Origin: Candidatus Omnitrophota bacterium
GTDB lineage: Bacteria; Omnitrophota; Gorgyraeia; Gygaellales; Profunditerraquicolaceae
Assembly (NCBI GenBank): GCA_026387405.1
Contig: JAPLLV010000026.1
Span: forward strand, 1-33,969
Reading direction: 5' to 3'
DNA: 33,969 nt
The position numbers were made by a program, and so were the translations under genes. Below the pieces are notes generated by a model. That model ran no database searches, was not told the DNA's origin, and worked only from the letters and a program-made list of their open reading frames with translations. Positions 8,035-17,274 of the stretch are shown piece by piece; the first letter of the stretch is position 1, and every line of letters begins with the position of its first letter.

Positions 8035-8610
8035 TTACCTCGCGCTTCTTTGAACTATCGTAAATAAATCATCATTTACCACTTCCCTGTGGCCGTTTCG
8101 TCTTTTTGCGATCAATATAGGCTTTGCCTTAGAATTATCAAATAACATCCAGGAATCAAACAATGTATCATACAGGCTGAAGAAATTACTAATGCCACGG
8201 ACAAACCGTCTACGAACATCTTCAGCAGGTACATTATGCCCGCCTTCTGCAACCCTATCTTTAATGCGCGCTATTGCTAATTCCGGACTAGGAATCCAGA
8301 GAAAAAAAAGATGCAGTGCGTAACCTTTCGACTTTAATCCGGTGAGCAAACTTACATAAGATTTACCGGACAGGGTGGTCTCAAAAGCAAAATCAGCGCC
8401 GCGATTGCCATATTCATGGATCTGCTGCAGTACGAGCTTGCCGGCCTTAATAGCAGCAGCACGAGGCTCAAACGGGGCTAACCCTTGAGCAATAAGGTCG
8501 GCATTTACGAAGTTCGGGCACTTTACATAATCCGGCAAAAACATCTTTGCAAAAGTCGTCTTACCCGATCCGTTCGGTCCTGCAATAATATAAACTGCTT
8601 TATTTTTCAC
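8035..8610 (-). CDS. Zeta toxin-like P-loop kinase family protein
   Basis: VYIIAGPNGSGKTTFAKMFLPDY...FVNADLIAQGLAPFEP...FAFETTLSGKSY. Confidence 0.85.
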   Translation of the reverse strand: MKNKAVYIIAGPNGSGKTTFAKMFLPDYVKCPNFVNADLIAQGLAPFEPRAAAIKAGKLVLQQIHEYGNRGADFAFETTLSGKSYVSLLTGLKSKGYALHLFFLWIPSPELAIARIKDRVAEGGHNVPAEDVRRRFVRGISNFFSLYDTLFDSWMLFDNSKAKPILIAKRRNGHREVVNDDLFTIVQRSAR

Positions 8611-8747
8611 ATCTGTCTCTATTAGCCCAACAAACCCCGCCCACTATAACCAACCAGGGTTCGCCTGAACGTCAATAAATACGCACCCATTTGCAATCGA
8701 ACCGAAAGAACCACGAAAAAGGCTCCGATGGCTCGAATTGGTATAAT

Positions 8748-8841
8748 TGGCGGAGAGGGCGAGATTTGAACTCGCGAGACAGCTTTTCAACCGTCCAGCG
8801 GTTTAGCAAACCGCCGCACTAGACCACTATGCGACCTCTCC
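8748..8841 (-). tRNA. tRNA-Ser(GCU)
   Basis: GGAGAGG/CCTCTCC acceptor, loop TTGCTAA, long variable arm, encoded CCA. Confidence 0.93.
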
Positions 8842-9614
8842 TAAAATCTTTTCCATCTATCCAAGAACTTTGTATTACTTGAGCCCACTATCGAAAGATA
8901 TTTATTCACTTCCGCTTTCGCAGAAACCGTAATATGCACGCCTTTCAAAGAAGTTTTAATTCCCAGATTCGAAAAAATCTCATAGGCCGATCTAAGCAAA
9001 GGCTTAGAACAGCTGGTAAAATCCAGCTTTAGATACTCATACCATTTATTATTAACTTTATATCTATGGCAGTAAAGACTACCGTCTGTATCAACGAGTC
9101 CGCGAAGACAAGCCTTCTGGAATTCCACATCACTCATAATCCAAGCGGGAATATCTACCTGATTTTTAACCTTGTTGCCTGCTTTGAGTCCCTGCTTCAG
9201 AAGAAAAGCGATAACGCTCGCGCTACTGATAACTATATCAGCTCCCAGGCTATCTTTTCTCTTTGAAATTTTATGCTCAACAGCGAATAAACGTTTAATG
9301 AGCCTGGCTACATGCTCCGCAAATTCCCAATCAGTCTTATAATTAAACGAAATAGTGAGCTGATATTTACTGCGAATGCCCCCATCTCCCAGCATGATAC
9401 CAATTAACTTAGCTAATTCAACGCTTCGTGAAGGCTTTTTTATTTCTTTTAGAGTAACGAAATTCCGCTCCCGAGCAAGATCCGGATGCAATCTAAAAAA
9501 ATCACAAGTGCGCTTACCGCCCTTGCTTCTTCCTTCCGGCGTGCCGGGATTGCCATATAACTCAACACGCCTTAAACCACCTAATCTTGATCTAGCAGCT
9601 CGTGAAATTACCAT
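8841..9614 (-). CDS. LAGLIDADG family homing endonuclease, free-standing
   Basis: LAKLIGIMLGDGGI and CLRGLVDTDGSLY dodecapeptide-type motifs; N-terminal YGNPGTPEGRSKGGKRT segment. Confidence 0.85.
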   Translation of the reverse strand: MVISRAARSRLGGLRRVELYGNPGTPEGRSKGGKRTCDFFRLHPDLARERNFVTLKEIKKPSRSVELAKLIGIMLGDGGIRSKYQLTISFNYKTDWEFAEHVARLIKRLFAVEHKISKRKDSLGADIVISSASVIAFLLKQGLKAGNKVKNQVDIPAWIMSDVEFQKACLRGLVDTDGSLYCHRYKVNNKWYEYLKLDFTSCSKPLLRSAYEIFSNLGIKTSLKGVHITVSAKAEVNKYLSIVGSSNTKFLDRWKRF

Positions 9615-9629
9615 AAAGCTTGGCTTGTT

Positions 9630-10106
9630 CTATTGATTTCCTCCAGATCTCTTTTTCCTAAAAAAACTGCTCAAAAGCGAGCCGCACTCTTTTTCTAAGA
9701 ACCCGCCTTTTACCTTTATGCGGTGATTTAATTTTTTGCTGTTGGCGATATTAAATACCGACCCGCAGGCGCCTGTCTTAGGATCTTTGGCGCCGAAATA
9801 GATATTTTTTACCCGCGCCAGGACCAGCGCTCCGGCGCACATCGAGCACGGCTCAATTGTAACATAGAGCGACGCAGCATTCAACCACTTTGTACCCAGG
9901 TAATTAGCGGCAGAGGTCAAGGCAAGCATCTCGGCATGGGCGGTGGGATCCTTGAGGCATTCTATCTGATTATGGGCGCGGGCGATTATTTTTCCTTCAT
10001 AGACAATCACTGCGCCTACCGGCACTTCATCTTCTTCAAAAGCCTTCTGCGCTTCCTTTAAAGCCTCCCGCATCGAAAACTGATCTAACTTAATTATCTT
10101 TTGCAC
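9630..10106 (-). CDS. tadA: tRNA-specific adenosine deaminase
   Basis: AVIVYEGKIIARAHN, DPTAHAEMLAL, TIEPCSMCAGALVLARV. Confidence 0.95.
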   Translation of the reverse strand: MQKIIKLDQFSMREALKEAQKAFEEDEVPVGAVIVYEGKIIARAHNQIECLKDPTAHAEMLALTSAANYLGTKWLNAASLYVTIEPCSMCAGALVLARVKNIYFGAKDPKTGACGSVFNIANSKKLNHRIKVKGGFLEKECGSLLSSFFRKKRSGGNQ

Positions 10107-10165
10107 CGTGAACCGAAAGCTTTAAGCTGTGAACTGTCAACTTTAAACTGTCAACTGTGAACTAA
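10104..10165. repeat. Island of short degenerate repeated words
   Basis: ccgtgaaccg...ctgtgaactgtcaactttaaactgtcaactgtgaact. Confidence 0.6.
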
Positions 10166-10168
10166 AAG

Positions 10169-10242
10169 TGCGCCCAGTTGGAATCGAACCAACAACAACC
10201 AGCTCCGTAGGCTGATGCTCTATCCAATTGAGCTATGGGCGC
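10169..10242 (-). tRNA. tRNA-Arg(ACG)
   Basis: GCGCCCA/TGGGCGC acceptor, loop CTACGGA, canonical arms, no encoded CCA. Confidence 0.94.
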
Positions 10243-10332
10243 AGTATTCTTATTTAATCCATAGCTCATAAATCCTCTTTCCAACAAGCCTCGCGTTTTC
10301 TGCGAGGCGAAGTCCCGTACGCTTTTTACGGG

Positions 10333-10348
10333 ATTGAGCTATGGGCGC
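10333..10348 (-). repeat. Duplicated fragment of the tRNA-Arg 5' end
   Basis: attgagctatgggcgc identical to 10227-10242. Confidence 0.85.
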
Positions 10349-10389
10349 GTGAACTTTTTGGCTATAGGGGCAGGATGCGTAGATTAATA

Positions 10390-10683
10390 CTAGGTTGTAA
10401 ATATAGCTTTAGTAAGATAAACACAAAATTTAATATTATACAGGGAAAGCACGATCATTATTGGCCCGACGAGCCTGTTATGATTTATCATCCATAAGTC
10501 GAATAATGGCTGGGTGTTACCTAAATTCGCAGAATTGGACTGAGTGAAATTAAAGCTGAGTACCTCTTCTATCTTGACATATAATTCTACAAAGAAGGTG
10601 AATAATACGCTTATTATCAGGGTAGAACCGTAAACAAAATATACCAGGACGGTCAATAATACCCTTCCCTCGGCCGACCCCAT
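10390..10683 (-). CDS. Hypothetical membrane protein
   Basis: 97-aa ORF with hydrophobic segments LLTVLVYFVYGSTLIISVLFTFFV and LVGPIMIVLSLYNI. Confidence 0.55.
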   Translation of the reverse strand: MGSAEGRVLLTVLVYFVYGSTLIISVLFTFFVELYVKIEEVLSFNFTQSNSANLGNTQPLFDLWMINHNRLVGPIMIVLSLYNIKFCVYLTKAIFTT

Positions 10684-10812
10684 AATTGCACCTCGCTTTC
10701 CAGTGATACTAAAGCTTAATGTGCCTCATGGTTATTATAACTTAAAAAGCTATTTATACCAGAATTTTATTAAAAAGCAACGTAATTATAGATAAGTCGG
10801 CCTCGGACTCCG

Positions 10813-11874
10813 TCATAGCTCGATCAAATTATATTCCAGGCTGCCCATGCCTTTTTTGGCCGCGTAGTCGAACATCGACTCAGGGACTTTTCTTATATCG
10901 GAGAAAAAATCCGTCTTTTTATGCCTGTTCGCCAGATCCATGGTAGCCTTATCAAGGCTCAAGATATCCCGGGAAGCCAATATCCCAAAGTCATGCGAGA
11001 CCATTTTTTCGTTCTTATTGGAAATGCAATCGCATTCTTTGGTGATATCAAAGGCAAAAGAGATAAAGAATTTATTCTTGAATTTTTGAAGTATGGTATT
11101 CGCTACCTCCGCCATCCTCCGGCAAAAAGTATGCGGGTCTTCCCCCCAGTTGATATAGACGGCGTCAAATTTACAGGCGCAGAGGCATTCTCCGCAGCCC
11201 ACGCATTTGCGCTGGTCAATAAAGGCCTTACCGTCTTTAAAAGATATAGCCTCAACCGGACAAATGGCGATACAACAACCGCAGGCAGTACAATTCTTCG
11301 TGATAACCGACGGCTTCAGCGAAGAATGCTGCACCTGCTTTGTAGCCCTGGAACTCATACCCATGGCCACATTCTTTATTGCCCCGGCAAAACCGGAAAC
11401 TATATGGCCGGTGGGGTGCGTTAGCACCAGGAGGCTTTCCAGCATTCCCACAAAAGAAGGAACTTTCACCTTATGCATATCCGGGCCGGCTATGGTAAGT
11501 TCCCTCCCGTCATTGCCCAAAAGCCCGTCGGCTATGACAAACGGAGCGCCGATATTAGAATAACCAAAGCCTTTATCCTGGACCAAAGTCAAATGGTCTA
11601 CCGCATTCTGCCGAGACCCCCGGTAGATGACGCAGGTGTCAAAAAGAAACGGCTTTGCCCCATCCTTCTTTATTCCAGAGATCACCGGTCTCACCAAGTC
11701 GGGGCTCAGGTTATACACGCAGGCAGAATCTCCGATAGTGATCTTGACCGGAACGATCTCTTCTTTCTTATAGACCATAAACTGTCCCGTTGCCTCAAGA
11801 AGTTTTTCCAGCGCCCGGACCCTGCCTTCGGGAGTACTCTGGTCCGACTTAACAAAATAAACATCGCTTTTCAT
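10813..11874 (-). CDS. DUF362 domain / 4Fe-4S ferredoxin protein
   Basis: Two clusters CTACGCCIAICP and CVGCGECLCACKF in a DUF362-like context. Confidence 0.88.
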   Translation of the reverse strand: MKSDVYFVKSDQSTPEGRVRALEKLLEATGQFMVYKKEEIVPVKITIGDSACVYNLSPDLVRPVISGIKKDGAKPFLFDTCVIYRGSRQNAVDHLTLVQDKGFGYSNIGAPFVIADGLLGNDGRELTIAGPDMHKVKVPSFVGMLESLLVLTHPTGHIVSGFAGAIKNVAMGMSSRATKQVQHSSLKPSVITKNCTACGCCIAICPVEAISFKDGKAFIDQRKCVGCGECLCACKFDAVYINWGEDPHTFCRRMAEVANTILQKFKNKFFISFAFDITKECDCISNKNEKMVSHDFGILASRDILSLDKATMDLANRHKKTDFFSDIRKVPESMFDYAAKKGMGSLEYNLIEL

Positions 11875-11919
11875 AATCCTGCCTCCACCGACCCTGGGGT
11901 TAGGGATCCGCGCATCAAT

Positions 11920-13266
11920 CTATTTTTCGGGTAAGACCTCGATCCCGGAAGCCGCGCCTATTCCCAGAGCCACTTCCGGAATAATGCCCTTTTTTATGTA
12001 TATCGGGTGTATCTTTTCTCTCAATGAAGGGAGTTTCCTGATAAATAAAAAGCCGCCGATTATGCAGCAGGCGCCTCCGATCATCAAGGTATGCGGCGCC
12101 CCTATTTTTTGAGCCAGGCTGCCCGCCAGCAGGCATCCGAACGGAGACATACCCATAAAAGCCATGGTATAAAAACTCATCACCCTGCCGCGCTTGTCTT
12201 CCTCGACGATGGTTTGTAAAACCGTATTGCTGGCTGCCATTTGCACCATCATAGCAAAGCCGGCCACAAAAATAACCGCCATGGAAAACCATAAGACTCT
12301 CGAAAAAGAAAACACGAAAACCCCAAGGCCAAAAAGAACCGAGGACTGGGCGATTATTCTTCCCAGCCCCACAACGCTCTTCCTCCCCGCCAGATAGATG
12401 GCGCCTGTTAAAGCGCCGATACCGGACATCGCGATGAGAAAACCGAGGGTTTTGGGGCCGCCGTGAAAAATATCCCTGGCAAAAATAGGCATTAAAACCT
12501 GATATGGCACGCCCATTAAGCTGACCAGGGCAAGAAGCATAAGGATATCTTTAATGGGGGAAAAGTTAAAGACATAAACAAACCCTTCTTTTAGATCATG
12601 CAGGACATGGTGCGAGAACGGCCTTCTTTCTTTTGGGGCTATCCTCATCGCCAGGAGCGATACTATAACGGCAATATAGCTTATGGCATTAAACAAGAAA
12701 CACACGCCCTCTCCCAGGACGGCGATAAGAATACCGGCTACTGAAGGGCCTATCATGCGGGCGAGATTAACCACCGAGGAATTTAAGGCTATGGCATTGC
12801 CAAGATCGCTCTTATCTTCGATCATTTCTATGGTAAATGCCTGGCGCACGGGGATATCAAAGGAATTTATCAGGCCAAGGAATAAACTTAAAACCAGGAT
12901 CTGCCATACCGCGATATGGTGGGAAAAGACCAGGACCGACAAAACAGCAGCCTGCAGCATTGCCAGCGTTTGCGTGACGATCAAGATACGATGCCGGTTG
13001 TATCTATCCGCAACTACCCCGGCAAATGGAGACAATAAAAATGCCGGGATCTGTCCCGCGAACCCGACTATGCCAAGCAATAATGCCGAGTTGGTAAGCC
13101 GATACACCAGCCAGCTCATGGCTACCTGCTGCATCCAGGTGCCGACCAGGGATATGCTCTGTCCGCCGAAAAATAGACGGTAATTTCTATGCTTCAGGGC
13201 GCGAAAGACAAACCTGAAATTTTCCAGGTTATAAGCGCCGCGAAACCGGGCTTCCTTTTTTATCAT
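11920..13266 (-). CDS. MFS transporter (EntS/MFS_3-like)
   Basis: NYRLFFGGQSISLVGTWMQQVAMSWLVYRLT; multiple TM segments. Confidence 0.92.
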   Translation of the reverse strand: MIKKEARFRGAYNLENFRFVFRALKHRNYRLFFGGQSISLVGTWMQQVAMSWLVYRLTNSALLLGIVGFAGQIPAFLLSPFAGVVADRYNRHRILIVTQTLAMLQAAVLSVLVFSHHIAVWQILVLSLFLGLINSFDIPVRQAFTIEMIEDKSDLGNAIALNSSVVNLARMIGPSVAGILIAVLGEGVCFLFNAISYIAVIVSLLAMRIAPKERRPFSHHVLHDLKEGFVYVFNFSPIKDILMLLALVSLMGVPYQVLMPIFARDIFHGGPKTLGFLIAMSGIGALTGAIYLAGRKSVVGLGRIIAQSSVLFGLGVFVFSFSRVLWFSMAVIFVAGFAMMVQMAASNTVLQTIVEEDKRGRVMSFYTMAFMGMSPFGCLLAGSLAQKIGAPHTLMIGGACCIIGGFLFIRKLPSLREKIHPIYIKKGIIPEVALGIGAASGIEVLPEK

Positions 13267-15026
13267 TCGTATCTTAACGCTTCGATGGGATCAAGTTGAG
13301 AGGCCTTGCGGGCCGGCCAGAGCCCGAACACGATACCTACCACCAGCGAAAATGTGGTAGCGAGGATCACTGAAGACATGGAGACCTTAACCGACCATCC
13401 GGCAAAAAAAGTAATAAGCACCGACACGCCCGCGCCCAGCATGACCCCCGAGATGCCTCCGAGAAATGACATCAATATAGATTCAATAAGAAACTGCACC
13501 ATGATATCTTTATTGGTCGCCCCTATTGCCTTACGCAACCCGATCTCGCGCGTGCGCTCAGTCACCGACACAAGCATGATATTCATGATGCCGATGCCTC
13601 CGACTAAGAGCGATATCGCGGCTATCGACCCCAATAACAAAGACATTGTTTTAGTGGTAGCCTCGAGCGTATTCTTGATATCGGACATATTGCGCAGCTG
13701 GAAAGAATCTTGCTCATCCTTTGTAACCAGATGGTGCAGCTTTATAATAAGTTTGGTTATCTCGTCCTGCGCCGCGTCCATTATTCCGGGGCTGGCTGCC
13801 TCCACGGAAATGGAATCGATGTATTCTTTCCCAAAGACCCGGTACATGGCGGTAGTGACCGGGATTATTACCGTGTCGTCCTGGTCGCGAAAACCCGCAG
13901 CCCCTTTGGCAGGCAGTATTCCGATGATCTTAAAGTTAATAAGGTTTATTTTTACGCTTTCACCGATAGGATCGGCATTTTCGAAAAGCTGCTGCACTAC
14001 TGTAGTGCCCAATACCGCGACCTTATCTCTCCTCGTCACCTCTTCATCGGTAAAAAACCTTCCCACTGCCGGAACCGCGGCGCGGATAGGCGCGTAATTA
14101 ACCCCTGCCCCTTCCACCTGCGTACTCCAGTTTTTATTCCCGTAAACCAACTGCCCCCTGCCGGTAACCGAGGGACTTACCCTTTTTGCAAAATCAGTAA
14201 GTTTTTCGATCGCCGCTACATCCTGGAAGGTAAAACGCGTTACCGCTCCTGCCCCCAGGGATACCCCATGGATCCTTGAGGAGCCGGGCATCACTATAAT
14301 AAGGTTTGATCCCAAAGAGGACAGCTGTTTTTCGATAGATTCTTTTGCCCCCTGCCCCACCGCAAGCATGGCGATGACCGCGGCCACGCCGATCAATATG
14401 CCAAGGATGGATAAAAAAGAACGCATCTTATGCGATATCATTGCTTGGCCGGCCTGGCCGAGATACTCTAAAAATTGGGTCTCTCTGGCCTTCCTCTCTT
14501 TTTTCGACAGCACCACATCAATGACTTTATCTGCCTGGCTTTCTTCGGATGAAACGGGTAGTTCGCCCTGTTTGGCGTCAGAAATTATTTTTCCGTCGAG
14601 GACCCGGATGACGCGCTTGGCGTGCACGGCCATTTCGCTTTCATGAGTGACCATGATAATAGTCTTACCTAAGGCGTTCAGCTCCTTGAGTATGCCGACT
14701 ATCTCTTCTTTACTTTTTGAATCGAGGTTTCCGGTAGGTTCATCCGCGAAAATTATCAACGGGTCATTGACTAAAGAACGGGCGATGGCTACGCGCTGCT
14801 GCTGATCAGGAAGATCGTTCAGCTTCTTTTTACCGAGATAATACTCTCCGGAATCCGGCCTATCCAACAGGCCCAGGACATGCATGAGCGTGGATTTACC
14901 GGAACCCGAAGGCCCCATGATCGCCACAAACTCACCCGCCGCGATCTTTAAAGAAACATCCTGCAGGGCCATAACTACCTCTGAGCCCATATGATAGATC
15001 TTGGAAATATGTTTTAACTCTATCAT
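13263..15026 (-). CDS. MacB-like ABC transporter, ATPase fused to permease; ATPase apparently lacking Q-loop and LSGG
   Basis: GPSGSGKSTLMHVLGLLDRPDSGEYYLGKKKLNDLPDQQQRVAIARSLVNDPLIIFADEPTGNLDS, then MacB_PCD and FtsX domains. Confidence 0.93.
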   Translation of the reverse strand: MIELKHISKIYHMGSEVVMALQDVSLKIAAGEFVAIMGPSGSGKSTLMHVLGLLDRPDSGEYYLGKKKLNDLPDQQQRVAIARSLVNDPLIIFADEPTGNLDSKSKEEIVGILKELNALGKTIIMVTHESEMAVHAKRVIRVLDGKIISDAKQGELPVSSEESQADKVIDVVLSKKERKARETQFLEYLGQAGQAMISHKMRSFLSILGILIGVAAVIAMLAVGQGAKESIEKQLSSLGSNLIIVMPGSSRIHGVSLGAGAVTRFTFQDVAAIEKLTDFAKRVSPSVTGRGQLVYGNKNWSTQVEGAGVNYAPIRAAVPAVGRFFTDEEVTRRDKVAVLGTTVVQQLFENADPIGESVKINLINFKIIGILPAKGAAGFRDQDDTVIIPVTTAMYRVFGKEYIDSISVEAASPGIMDAAQDEITKLIIKLHHLVTKDEQDSFQLRNMSDIKNTLEATTKTMSLLLGSIAAISLLVGGIGIMNIMLVSVTERTREIGLRKAIGATNKDIMVQFLIESILMSFLGGISGVMLGAGVSVLITFFAGWSVKVSMSSVILATTFSLVVGIVFGLWPARKASQLDPIEALRYE

Positions 15027-15979
15027 CTTCTTCTAGACGGCAAAAACGGATTGCTCCCCGCAGCGCTCGCTTTGGGAAGGGAAAATTTCTTTGACTTCAC
15101 GATTATTTGGTCATTCTCGGTAAGGCCTGAAATAACCTCTATATTCTTATCATCGGTGATCCCCAGCTCCACGCGCACCTTCACCGGTTCTTTCGCGTTT
15201 GGCTGCTGGAGTAAACAATAATTCTCCTTGTTTTTATAAACCGCGTCCACGGGTATTACCAGGATATCTTTCTTATCCTGCACCATAAAATTCACCGAGG
15301 TGTTCATGCCGGAACGGAAAAAAGGCGGGATTTCCTGCGGAAGCAGGTCAACCAGATAGATAGTGACGTTGTTGACAGTCTGCGACTCATAATAGATATG
15401 CTCGACTTTGGCCTTTATCTTTGTATCGGGGTACGCGTCGAGGGTGATCATGGCTTTCATATCCTCGGTGACTTTACCGATATCGGTCTCGTCTACCTGC
15501 GCCCGCACGATCAGGTGATCCGACAAGACTACCACGGCATCAGTGCTAGTGACTGTCTGCCCGGGCTGCGTAGTCGCCACGATCACCTCGCCGTCAATAG
15601 GAGCCAAGAGCGGGATCGGTTTATAAGTCTCCTGCCAATACTTCAAGACCTTCTCTCCCTTGCCTCTTGCGGCATCCAATAGGGCAGCCCTGTCAGTGGA
15701 ACTCATCCATGCCAGGATATCCCCGGTCTTTACCATTTCCCCTTCTTTGACTAAGATACTTTCAATCCTGCCGTTGACCGGGGGTTTTACTGCCAGGCGG
15801 TTTTTAGGCAGGACCGTGCCGGTGCAAGATATAAACGTCCTGATCGAACCTTTCACCGGCTGGATGACCTTTACCTCTTCAACAGAGGCTGCCTTCTGCC
15901 GTATCTTGAACAACCATATGCCTATGGCCGCCAGTATGACTATGCTTACTATAAATACGTAAAATTTTTTAGCCCGCAT
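15023..15979 (-). CDS. HlyD/MacA-like periplasmic adaptor
   Basis: GTVLPKNRLAVKPPVNGRIESILVKEGEMVKTGDILAWM; LLAPIDGEVI. Confidence 0.92.
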   Translation of the reverse strand: MRAKKFYVFIVSIVILAAIGIWLFKIRQKAASVEEVKVIQPVKGSIRTFISCTGTVLPKNRLAVKPPVNGRIESILVKEGEMVKTGDILAWMSSTDRAALLDAARGKGEKVLKYWQETYKPIPLLAPIDGEVIVATTQPGQTVTSTDAVVVLSDHLIVRAQVDETDIGKVTEDMKAMITLDAYPDTKIKAKVEHIYYESQTVNNVTIYLVDLLPQEIPPFFRSGMNTSVNFMVQDKKDILVIPVDAVYKNKENYCLLQQPNAKEPVKVRVELGITDDKNIEVISGLTENDQIIVKSKKFSLPKASAAGSNPFLPSRRR

Positions 15980-17267
15980 ATTCTAACGTCTCTCCTTTCG
16001 CCTGGATCCAATTGGCCTCGGCCGTTAAAGTATTAGCCTGGGCGCTGAGATACGCCTTCTTTGTATTCACCAGATCGTCTTCAATTATCGTCCAGTTATC
16101 AAACTGGATCAACCCCAGCGAATATTGCGCTTCGGCGATATTGGCGCGCTCAATGGCGGCAGCGAGGAATTTATTTTGCACTTCCTGCGTCTCCACGGCA
16201 TCTAAAAACGCTGCCCAGGTCTGCTGGAGCGCCAGGATGATACCGTCTTTGCCGCTGCGCTCATCCGCCTCCGCCTGATTAAAAATTGACTTTGCCTGGG
16301 CTACTTCCGCGGACCTTAGGCCACCTTCTAATAAAGGAAAGGATAGGGTCAGGCCGGCGCTCACCTCGCTATTGCGCGGGGGCCAGAGGGAGCTTGTCTT
16401 ATTCGCGCCCATATCAGCCGAAAGCTGCGGAAAGAAATTTGCTTTCGCAGCATTAATGCCGTAGGACGCAGCGTTCTTCTTGGCAATGAGCTTGCCTAAG
16501 GATGGATTATCCTCGGCCAAGACCTCAAAATCAGGCCTTTCCAGGCTTGAATCAACTACCGTAAATTCTCCTTTCACGCGTAACGCGGAAAATTTAGTCC
16601 TCCCTATTTCTTTAATCAGGTCTCTTTGGGCGACTTCAAGCTCCCTGTTAGCCTGCGCTATCTCAAATTCGGCCTGAGCCAGATTAGCCTCGGCGGTAAG
16701 CAAAGCCCCTCTATGCTCTATCCCGGATTGATAACGCAAGGTGATTAATTCTAAGTCGCTTCTCCTGATATTGTAAATTTGCTGAGTTATGTTCAATAAT
16801 TCCTGGATCTTTAGCAAATCTATAAAGGCAGTGCGCAGGCGCAGCCTTACCTCGGTTGAGGTAAATTTATAATTATACTGGGCGGCTTTTATGTTCTCCG
16901 CAGCGGTCTTGACGTTATTGAGCGTCTTGCGGCCGTCAAACAGCAATTGTGTCCCGGTTGCCCCATAGGTAAAAGAGTTAACGGTCTTTCTGGTTTTTTT
17001 CCCGGCAGTCGTAGTAGAAGTCCCGGTCCTGGAATAACCCGCGCTTGAATCAACCTGCGGCATGAGAGTGCTTGAGGTTATGGCTTTGGCAGCCTCAGTC
17101 TGTTTAACCGCCTCCTGGCTTGAGATCAGGTCCGGATGGTTCTTGGCTGCCTCTTTAACACAATCCTGCCAGGCGAGAGTTTCCTCGGCTGCGTGCACTT
17201 GCGCGTAAGAAGGTAAGATAATACCAAGAAATAATAGGATTATAACGAGCTTAACGGATTTAGGCAT
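15969..17267 (-). CDS. TolC family outer membrane efflux protein
   Basis: Signal peptide, paired OEP repeats, LLFDGRKTLNNVKTAAENIKAAQYNY. Confidence 0.92.
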   Translation of the reverse strand: MPKSVKLVIILLFLGIILPSYAQVHAAEETLAWQDCVKEAAKNHPDLISSQEAVKQTEAAKAITSSTLMPQVDSSAGYSRTGTSTTTAGKKTRKTVNSFTYGATGTQLLFDGRKTLNNVKTAAENIKAAQYNYKFTSTEVRLRLRTAFIDLLKIQELLNITQQIYNIRRSDLELITLRYQSGIEHRGALLTAEANLAQAEFEIAQANRELEVAQRDLIKEIGRTKFSALRVKGEFTVVDSSLERPDFEVLAEDNPSLGKLIAKKNAASYGINAAKANFFPQLSADMGANKTSSLWPPRNSEVSAGLTLSFPLLEGGLRSAEVAQAKSIFNQAEADERSGKDGIILALQQTWAAFLDAVETQEVQNKFLAAAIERANIAEAQYSLGLIQFDNWTIIEDDLVNTKKAYLSAQANTLTAEANWIQAKGETLEYAG

Positions 17268-17274
17268 CTTTTGG

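Noticed and set aside
8748-9614. LAGLIDADG gene as part of an intron in tRNA-Ser
   Set aside because: tRNA-Ser(GCU) is contiguous and complete, so the ORF lies outside it
10921-11934. Plus-strand ORFs over the DUF362 gene
   Set aside because: Antisense shadows of a gene with clear 4Fe-4S motifs
13306-14097. 263-aa plus-strand ORF
   Set aside because: Lies antisense within the well-supported macB gene; no recognisable domain, composition typical of a shadow ORF
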